Below, in pieces: positions 1 to 4,843 of a DNA stretch of 5,847 nt (position 1 is the first letter of the stretch; every line of letters starts with the position of its first letter). The stretch is taken from assembly GCA_023419535.1 (NCBI GenBank), contig JAEZXX010000110.1, positions 1 through 5,847 on the forward strand, in the 5' to 3' direction. The translations under genes were made by a program, and so were the position numbers. This DNA is from Pseudomonadota bacterium (GTDB lineage Bacteria > Pseudomonadota > Alphaproteobacteria > Rhizobiales > Rhizobiaceae). The notes under the pieces are model-generated. The model was not told where the DNA came from and made no database searches. It was given only the letters and a program-made list of their open reading frames with translations.

Positions 1-127
1 GCACCGCGCTCGCCGGCTCCGGCTCGGGCGTCGGCGAGGCGGCGGGTGGCCTCTTCCCGCTGCCCGGCATCATGAACACCATCGTCGGCTCGTTCAAATC
101 CGACACGGTCGGCGTCGCCCGCACCGA
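1..127 (+). repeat. Terminal direct repeat, left copy
   Basis: Bases 1-127 are identical to 5721-5847 at every position. The repeat lies inside vgrG, from the Ala/Gly-rich segment into the first needle repeat (through VGVAR). An exact end-to-end overlap of 127 bases equals a common largest k-mer in short-read assemblers, so it most likely marks a graph cycle rather than a biological terminal repeat. Confidence 0.97.
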
Positions 128-359
128 ACAGATCGGCATGAGCAAGGTGACGAATGTCGGGTCGACGTCGCTGGAAAGCGTCGGCAAGTTCAAGAAGATC
201 GCCGTGGGCGAGGAGTTCGTCATTGAGTGTGGCGCTTCCAAGCTGATCATGCGGCGCGACGGCACGGTGATCATCCTCGGAACCAACTTCAACTTCACGT
301 CGTCGGGTCCGGCTCAGCTGAACGGCTCAGTCGTCGATCTGAACAAGCCGGCAGACTAA
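1..359 (+). CDS. vgrG: VgrG, C-terminal end (partial at left edge)
   Basis: This is the last 118 codons of a T6SS spike protein, open from the left edge (frame starting at base 3) to TAA at 357-359. After an Ala/Gly-rich stretch (residues TALAGSGSGVGEAAGG), it has short valine/glycine-spaced repeats (TVGVARTEQIG, KVTNVGSTSLESVG) of the kind that build the trimeric beta-helix needle of VgrG. It ends with a block typical of VgrG C-termini: GEEFVIECGASKLIM, then DGTVIILGTNFNFTSSG, then a short tail ending in LNKPAD. The C-terminal end of VgrG is the part known to specify which adaptor and effector are carried. The adaptor gene begins only 3 bases after the stop. An ATG at 72 lies inside the gene and is not its start. 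Through the terminal repeat, this piece continues the reading frame at 4844-5847. The family call is secure; the N-terminal half is not present in the window. Confidence 0.9.
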   Translation, partial: TALAGSGSGVGEAAGGLFPLPGIMNTIVGSFKSDTVGVARTEQIGMSKVTNVGSTSLESVGKFKKIAVGEEFVIECGASKLIMRRDGTVIILGTNFNFTSSGPAQLNGSVVDLNKPAD

Positions 360-362
360 CCC

Positions 363-1439
363 TTGTCGGTCGACAACCGGACACCGTTCCCAGCCCTCGC
401 CTTCCGCCAGTACAATCTTGCGGGCCAGTTGCTGGGCGTGGTCGTGGCGCGCGGGACTTTTCGCTTGTCCCCCACAGACGGGCTCGAACTCGCCGACGTG
501 CAGCGCCCCCTTGTCATGTCGGACATTTACGCCGGCGATCCGCACGAGACCCCGCAGATCGCCTGCACCGATCTCGCGCCGTTCAAGCCGGGCACGGACG
601 TCACTTTCGTCGGCTCGGCTCATTCCCCCGACGGACAGCCACACCGCTCTTGGGAGTGCGGCCTCACTGTTGGGTCGGTCGGGCGTCGCCTACGGGTGAC
701 CGGCCCGCGGGTTTGGAAGGCGAAAGCGCGGCGAACCTGGGTCGGCCTTCTTGATCCGACGAAGGAATGGGTGCTGGACGGCTGGGCCCTGACCGAGCCC
801 GAACCGGTGACTGAGGTGCCAATCGACTGGCGGCTGGCCAGCGGCGGCCCGCTCTACGGGAGCGAAGCCGAGAGCCAGACGCACGACGCGCGCAACCCGA
901 TCGGGCGCGGGCACGTGGATGGACGGCGCTTTCCGGACGTTCAGGAATGGCCGGCGCCGCAGATTGAGGATTTCACGGCCCCCGTCTGCTCCCCGTCCGA
1001 TGACAGAGAACCAGTCGGACTCGGCCCGGTCTCTCCCTTTTGGAGCACGCGCCTGCGCCACGCCGGAACCTTTGACGCGGCCTGGAAAAGCGAGCGGCAC
1101 CCGCTGATGCCGGCCGACTTCGACTTCGCCTTCTGGCAGGCCGCACCGAAGGGGCTCGTCGCGAACCCCTGGCTCGAAAGCGACGAGCCCTTTAAACTTG
1201 AGAACCTCGTTTCTGGCCGACCAGTTGTCCGGGGAAGGTTGCCGGGGCTCCGCCTTGCCGTTGAGATCGATCAGGGCACCGGCCCGGCCCGCGGCCCGAT
1301 GGTGCTCGACGGTGTCCATTTCGAGTTCACGCCCGAGGCTGAGCGCGTTTCCCTAACTTGGCGCGTCGGCTTTCCTTGGCCGGAGCGGAAGGGCCGACCA
1401 ATCTTGACCGCCTCGCGATCTGGTTCGGGAGGAGTCTGA
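363..1439 (+). CDS. DUF2169 family T6SS adaptor/chaperone
   Basis: This encodes a 358-residue protein of the DUF2169 family, which acts in the cytoplasm to load PAAR-type effectors onto a cognate VgrG; that role is known for the Agrobacterium Tde2 system and is inferred here. Recognisable parts are an N-terminal core (VVVARGTFRLSPTDGLELA, then SDIYAGDP and TDLAPFKPGTDVTFVGSAHSP), a middle segment around residues 110-150 (VTGPRVWKAKARRTW), and a C-terminal half with HAGTFDAAWKSERHPLMPADFDFAFWQAAP and a closing LTWRVGFPWPE. The length fits single-domain members. The chosen start is TTG at 363, three bases after the vgrG stop; the next in-frame ATG (516) would remove conserved residues. No strong ribosome-binding site precedes the TTG, so translation may be coupled to vgrG. 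The stop overlaps the effector start (TGATG, 1437-1441). G+C is about 70% in 781-840. Confidence 0.9.
   Translation: MSVDNRTPFPALAFRQYNLAGQLLGVVVARGTFRLSPTDGLELADVQRPLVMSDIYAGDPHETPQIACTDLAPFKPGTDVTFVGSAHSPDGQPHRSWECGLTVGSVGRRLRVTGPRVWKAKARRTWVGLLDPTKEWVLDGWALTEPEPVTEVPIDWRLASGGPLYGSEAESQTHDARNPIGRGHVDGRRFPDVQEWPAPQIEDFTAPVCSPSDDREPVGLGPVSPFWSTRLRHAGTFDAAWKSERHPLMPADFDFAFWQAAPKGLVANPWLESDEPFKLENLVSGRPVVRGRLPGLRLAVEIDQGTGPARGPMVLDGVHFEFTPEAERVSLTWRVGFPWPERKGRPILTASRSGSGGV
1427..1434 (+). promoter_or_regulatory. Shine-Dalgarno site for the effector gene
   Basis: GGGAGGAG lies just upstream of ATG 1439, with GGAGG ending 6 bases before the start. It lies within the last codons of the DUF2169 gene. 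It decides the effector start: the frame stays open upstream to an ATG at 1358, but that would put 27 codons over the DUF2169 coding sequence without a comparable site. Confidence 0.75.
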
Positions 1440-3184
1440 TGGCGGCCCCCGGACAGACCCCAGGCACCGAGCCGCCGCCGCTGGAGATCGAGATCAGCGG
1501 ACGAAGCGTCACCGATCTCGCGCAAAGCACGGGCGCGATCGAGAGGGCTGGCTACCCGTCCGGCGGAAACGCCATGTACTTTCGCGAACCGGACCGGTCG
1601 ATCTACTACCATCCGCCCGAAGGTACGCCGGGATACGAAGGCCGCGGCTGGCCTCTGGACGACGACGAACTGCTCGCGGCCATCCGAAAGGAAGAGGGTG
1701 ACGAAGAGGAGGACGAGAGGAACCCGCGACCGCCTCGCCCCTCTTCGGCTGATCCGGCCCCGCCCGAGTTCATTCCAGACACCGAAGAGGCGATCGCCGT
1801 TTGCCTCTCGCCCGACGTCTGTCGCGCGCCGCAGGCGCCGACCCCGTTCATGGTCTACGGCCGCGCCGACTTGGACCGGAACTACTCGCCAGACGTGCGC
1901 TCGAACGGGCTCGTCGTCAAGCGCGCGAACTCGGTCTTCACCACCACCATCGGAGACGAACCGGGCATCGGCCTCGGCGTGCTCTCCGGCACCGTCGGCT
2001 CGATCGTGCAGCCGGTCACCTCCTCGCCGACGGTGTTCGCCAACGGGGTCCCGGTTCAGCGGCACGCCGACCGCTGCACGCTGAACAACGGCAACTGCCC
2101 CGGCGAGTACGTGCATGTCCGCAACGACGCGGTCGTGGCTGCACCGGATGCGACGGATGAACAGGAGCGGTCCGCTTCAGCCGCCGCGAGGGCTCAGGCC
2201 GGACAGGCTATCGACGGCTTCTACGAGAATTCGCCTGAGGCCCAAGCCGCCGTAGCGGCTTGGAACCGGGCCGGGGACTACGTTGGCAATCCAAATCTCG
2301 TTGTCGAAGATCTCAACCGCCTGCGCGAAAGCATGCCGACGGGCGACGAGGCTCTTCAGTTCGGGCGCGACGCCGCGCGAGGAGCACGAGACGTCGCCGG
2401 GTATGTGATCGACAATCCCGGGCAGTCCGCGCGCAACGTCCTCGACTGGGGAGTCAACGGACTCAAAGGCCTCTGGGAAGGGACCGATAAGGCCTATCAG
2501 GAAGGCGGGGCTGCGAGGGCAGGCGGACACTTGGCCGCCGCCGTCGCCAGCGCAGTCAACCCGTTCCGCAAGGCTCGCGCCGCAGGCGAAGCAGCCGACG
2601 CTCTCGGTGATGCTGGACGGGCGGGACGCCGGGACCGAAGCGGAAATGACGGGGAGAGCGTAGAAGGAGACGGCGGCAGCCGCAGTACGGCCCCTCCCCG
2701 CGTTCACCGGGTCAACTGCTTCGACATGCCCGAGGGTCTGAATGCAGCGGAGTACGATCGTCAGTTGGCCGAGCAGATGAGAACGATCAACAACATGACG
2801 GGTGACGACATGGCCTACGCCCATTGGGTCCTAGACCGGGCCGGTGGGACGGCCAACCTCCGCGTCCCGAGTGCTCAGCGTGCTCATCGCATTGAGTATG
2901 CCGAACACCTCGCGGACCAAGGACTCTCGCAGGCGCAAATCGCCGCGCGCATGAGCGGCCAGCATGCGACGCATTTCCTCGACATGGTCGCCGGCGGACA
3001 TCCAACCGTCTTTTCACGCGATGGCGCGGGTAACCCCCTGCTCGGCGATGGGAATGTTAATTCGGATATAGGCAATCGGTGGACGCTTCAGGGCCGAGCA
3101 GCCTCACTCGGCGAAGAAGCGGAACGCATGCGAAGCCAAGGTCGCGGAGCCGAGCGAATGAATGTAGAGCTAAAGCGTTGCTGA
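1439..3184 (+). CDS. T6SS effector: PAAR-like DUF4150 domain with C-terminal Ntox15 nuclease
   Basis: This 581-residue specialised effector has three parts. Residues 1-118 are an extension with a small aromatic-rich segment (AMYFREPDRSIYYHPPEG, then GYEGRGWPLDDDELLAAI) and a very acidic then proline-rich linker (KEEGDEEEDERN, PRPPRPSS). Residues about 120-230 are a DUF4150 PAAR-like domain (VCLSPDVCRAPQ; TTTIGDEPGIGLGVLSGTVG; SPTVFANGVPV; DRCTLNNGNCPGEYVHV), which caps the VgrG tip. Residues about 236-420 are an Ala-rich helical/linker region. Residues about 425-575 match Ntox15 (Toxin_43): CFDMPEG, EYDRQLAEQ, INNMT, then the HxxD motif as H512-F-L-D515 followed by MVAGGHP, and GDGNVNSDIGNRW at 536-548. 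Ntox15 is the DNase domain of Agrobacterium Tde effectors, where HxxD is needed for activity. Here the middle residues are FL, where I recall NP in relatives. The immunity gene follows 11 bases downstream. Family assignment is confident; activity is inferred. Confidence 0.88.
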   Translation: MAAPGQTPGTEPPPLEIEISGRSVTDLAQSTGAIERAGYPSGGNAMYFREPDRSIYYHPPEGTPGYEGRGWPLDDDELLAAIRKEEGDEEEDERNPRPPRPSSADPAPPEFIPDTEEAIAVCLSPDVCRAPQAPTPFMVYGRADLDRNYSPDVRSNGLVVKRANSVFTTTIGDEPGIGLGVLSGTVGSIVQPVTSSPTVFANGVPVQRHADRCTLNNGNCPGEYVHVRNDAVVAAPDATDEQERSASAAARAQAGQAIDGFYENSPEAQAAVAAWNRAGDYVGNPNLVVEDLNRLRESMPTGDEALQFGRDAARGARDVAGYVIDNPGQSARNVLDWGVNGLKGLWEGTDKAYQEGGAARAGGHLAAAVASAVNPFRKARAAGEAADALGDAGRAGRRDRSGNDGESVEGDGGSRSTAPPRVHRVNCFDMPEGLNAAEYDRQLAEQMRTINNMTGDDMAYAHWVLDRAGGTANLRVPSAQRAHRIEYAEHLADQGLSQAQIAARMSGQHATHFLDMVAGGHPTVFSRDGAGNPLLGDGNVNSDIGNRWTLQGRAASLGEEAERMRSQGRGAERMNVELKRC

Positions 3185-3186
3185 AA

Positions 3187-3191
3187 GAGGG
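3187..3191 (+). promoter_or_regulatory. Shine-Dalgarno site for the immunity gene
   Basis: GAGGG within AAAGAGGGAAGA lies 4 bases before ATG 3196 and just after the effector stop (TGA 3182-3184). It supports ATG 3196 as the start, although the frame is open upstream into the effector gene to an ATG at 3079. Confidence 0.6.
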
Positions 3192-3195
3192 AAGA

Positions 3196-3876
3196 ATGCG
3201 ATACCACGACGATATTGAATACGCTCTTTCGACCTTCAATACGAAAAGACGATTGAGTTCGCTTGACGATAACGCAATTTCAAAATTGTCGGACGGCATC
3301 CCTCCATCTCTTCTCGAATTCATTTCGTCTGAAAGCAGGACCGAGTTCCACGATGGCCTCTTCCGGATGTGTAATCCGCTGGAGTTTCAGCCGATTCTTG
3401 CGCTCATCTTCAGGTCCGACCGAGACCTGAGGCACGACGAATGCCGAGTGATTGGTTACACGGCGTTCGGCGATCTGTATGTATGGTCGAACAGGATCTT
3501 CAGAGTCAGGATCGCACTTGCGGAAGGTCTCGTCTTTTCCACGAGGCTGGTCAATCCGGGGATGCCCGCTCCGCAATCGATAGACGGATTCGCGGCCGGG
3601 ATGATTCCGGATCGGGAAAATGCCGATTTCGAAGATGTCGACGGCCTGCCATTGTACAACCGCTGCCAGGCCATGCACGGACCACTCGAAGACGACGAAT
3701 GTTATGGTTTCTTCCCAGCTTTGGCTTTATCCGGCATTGCGGGCCCCAGTCGGGTGGTCGAGAACATACGGCGCGTCAAGGCGCTTGAACACTTCTCGAT
3801 CCTTGCCCAGCTGACCGTGTTTAATCTGGCGGCCCCTCGGGGCGGTGAAATCATACTCTACCGCCCGATTGGTTGA
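3196..3876 (+). CDS. GAD-like / DUF1851 immunity protein (Tdi-like)
   Basis: This 226-residue protein is the expected partner of an Ntox15 effector. In Agrobacterium the Tdi immunity proteins that neutralise Tde toxins carry a GAD-like domain followed by DUF1851. The N-terminal half fits GAD-like: LSDGIPPSLLEFI around residues 32-44, FHDGLFRMCNPLEFQPILAL, and VIGYTAFGDLYVW at 85-97. The C-terminal half fits DUF1851: CQAMHGPLEDDECYGFFPALALSG ending near residue 180, then a region with VENIRRVKALEHFSILAQLT. No signal peptide or membrane segment is seen, consistent with a cytoplasmic inhibitor binding the toxin. It follows the effector by 11 bases in the same transcript. G+C is only about 43% over 3181-3300 (hand count), far below its neighbours, as is common for horizontally exchanged toxin/immunity tips. 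Binding to this particular toxin is inferred from position and family. Confidence 0.85.
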   Translation: MRYHDDIEYALSTFNTKRRLSSLDDNAISKLSDGIPPSLLEFISSESRTEFHDGLFRMCNPLEFQPILALIFRSDRDLRHDECRVIGYTAFGDLYVWSNRIFRVRIALAEGLVFSTRLVNPGMPAPQSIDGFAAGMIPDRENADFEDVDGLPLYNRCQAMHGPLEDDECYGFFPALALSGIAGPSRVVENIRRVKALEHFSILAQLTVFNLAAPRGGEIILYRPIG

Positions 3877-3965
3877 TTAACGCGGTACTCCACTCCGATA
3901 GCGTCGGAGCAAGATAGAATTTGGAAGCAGTGCGATACAGTCATCGACCCTCTCTTCCTGCCTAG
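3877..3965 (+). other. Spacer between immunity gene and TPR-like remnant
   Basis: These 89 bases contain no convincing gene. A GTG at 3930, with GGAAG two bases upstream (too close for a good site), opens a frame of only 11 codons that ends at TAG 3963. That frame is the same as the TPR-like frame that follows. A small hairpin lies at 3893-3909. A TAGAAT at 3915-3920 resembles a -10 box but has no -35 partner at the right distance, so I do not call a promoter. Confidence 0.5.
3893..3909 (+). terminator. Short hairpin, possible weak terminator
   Basis: CTCCGA (3893-3898) and TCGGAG (3904-3909) are perfect inverted repeats around the 5-base loop TAGCG, 16 bases after the immunity stop. There is no T-run after the stem, so a classical intrinsic terminator is not supported. 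It could be a weak or factor-dependent end, or chance. Confidence 0.3.
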
Positions 3966-4427
3966 ACCGTCTCGGAACTCAACGCCGTTCTGAAAGACGC
4001 GGGTGAGCGATTTCGCGCCGGAGAAACCGCGGGCTCCAGGGAACTTGCGGAGCGTGCCTGGAACCGGATTCCGGAACCGAGATACGATTGGGATTTCTTC
4101 CCCGAGATCATCATCCGGCACATGGTGACACTCGCGGTCGCGGACCGGGACGAGCCTCGCCTGCGCCGGTGGCTCGACGAACTGTACGGCGTCTACCGCG
4201 ACCCTTCACGGCAGGACCCGTTCACGGTGACCATCGAAGCCGACGCTCTGTACGACGTCGGGCTCGTCGACGAAAGCGCGAAGGTGCGGGCGCGGATCGA
4301 GGGCGGCGGCGATGAACGGCACAAGCCAGCGGCCACCACGGGTCCGGACCTCGACGACGCTACCCACGCGCGCATTGAGGACCTCAGTGCCGAGGGGGAC
4401 GACGCCACAGACGCCGGCGATTTCTAG
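3966..4427 (+). pseudogene. TPR-like protein remnant (first of pair), no normal start
   Basis: The frame from 3966 (after TAG 3963) to TAG 4425-4427 codes for a helical, TPR-like protein: SELNAVLKDAGERFRAGE, AERAWNRIPEPRYDWDFFPE, LRRWLDELYGVYRDP, then TIEADALYDVGLVDESAKV. The paired helices and the helix-end PEP[RK]..W motif are shared with the next gene and resemble TPR proteins I recall near T6SS effector cassettes. Signs of decay: the recognisable N-terminus (SELNAVL) has no ATG, GTG or TTG in frame, the first ATG being at 4122 inside the fold; the expected last helices after residue K of ESAKV are replaced by a low-complexity segment; and this then runs in frame into what looks like the N-terminus of the second TPR gene (THARIEDLSAEGDDATDAGDF) before the TAG. 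A shortened product from ATG 4122 (101 residues) is possible but would lack the first helices. Function unknown. Confidence 0.5.
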
Positions 4428-4436
4428 GCGGCGCGC

Positions 4437-4775
4437 ATGTCCTACGACGCGGCCGTGGCACTCCTGCCGGAACCCAAAGACCGATGGTCGGCCTGGACGT
4501 GGCTACAGAGCGCGATCGGTGACACCTACTTTTTCGAGGGTCGCTGGCGGGACTGCCAGGCGAGCTTCGATCAAGCAGTCGCAGGCCCCGAAGGACTTGG
4601 AAATCCGTTCATCCATCTTCGGCTCGGCCAATGCGCTTTGGAGCTTGGAAACGAACTCCGCGCCAAGGATGAGCTTTTGCGCGCCTATATGGGTGGCGGC
4701 CGGGAAATCTTCGAAAACGAACAGAAGTATCTCGACTTTCTCGAAACGAGAGTGAACCTACGCGCCATTCGGTGA
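4437..4775 (+). CDS. TPR-like protein (second of pair), probably 5'-truncated by a TAG
   Basis: From ATG 4437 this gives 112 residues: YDAAVALLPEPKDRWSAW, LQSAIGDTYFFEGRW, a helix with QASFDQAVAGPEGLGNP, FIHLRLGQCALELGNE, KDELLRAYMGGGREIFENE and QKYLDFLETRV. These are two to three TPR-like helix pairs of a small cytoplasmic protein family that I recall next to T6SS effectors. The upstream sequence, in the same frame and separated only by TAG 4425, reads as a natural N-terminal helix pair (IEDLSAEGDDATDAGDF, stop, AARMSYDAAVALLPEPK), so the gene probably once began further upstream. Translation from 4437 would rest on a weak AGGCGG (4426-4431). It may be a remnant like its neighbour, or a shortened functional protein; a role as accessory immunity or chaperone is only a guess from position. 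Confidence 0.6.
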   Translation: MSYDAAVALLPEPKDRWSAWTWLQSAIGDTYFFEGRWRDCQASFDQAVAGPEGLGNPFIHLRLGQCALELGNELRAKDELLRAYMGGGREIFENEQKYLDFLETRVNLRAIR

Positions 4776-4843
4776 GCTGAAGCGAATTTCGGTTTTCGTC
4801 TGCCCGAGAGGGCCGCTTGCCAACGTCGACCTGCCCGACCGAA
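4776..4843 (+). other. Junction between TPR-like gene and truncated vgrG
   Basis: These 68 bases hold no gene, ribosome-binding site, hairpin or clear promoter. The vgrG frame is open from 4781 (after TGA 4778-4780), but the encoded residues before about 4865 do not look like VgrG. The real break in vgrG similarity lies near 4844-4877, so this marks where a full vgrG 5' half has been lost or replaced. Confidence 0.5.

Noticed and set aside
1358..1438. Upstream in-frame ATG 1358 as start of the effector
   Set aside because: It would overlap the DUF2169 gene by 82 bases; ATG 1439 has a good Shine-Dalgarno site and the TGATG coupling arrangement.
1271..2116. Long minus-strand open frame (281 codons)
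   Set aside because: It lies opposite well-recognised DUF2169 and effector coding sequence and its Arg/Val-rich product resembles no family; such shadows are common in high-G+C DNA. The same applies to 690-1319, 2177-2824, 4685-5407 and 5404-5844 on the minus strand.
2900..2960. Helix-turn-helix-like segment (LADQGLSQAQIAARM) suggesting DNA binding by a regulator
   Set aside because: It lies inside the Ntox15 domain just before HxxD, where helices are expected; no other regulator feature is present.
3079..3195. Upstream in-frame ATG 3079 as start of the immunity gene
   Set aside because: The extra residues are an Arg/Ser-rich out-of-frame reading of the toxin's C-terminus; ATG 3196 has its own binding site and starts where the GAD-like protein begins.
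3829..3844. GCCCC-TC-GGGGC palindrome as a terminator
   Set aside because: It lies inside the immunity coding sequence, has only a 2-base loop and no T-run.
3899..3920. Promoter with TAGAAT as -10 box before the TPR-like genes
   Set aside because: No -35 element at proper spacing, and it overlaps the hairpin; not enough to call.
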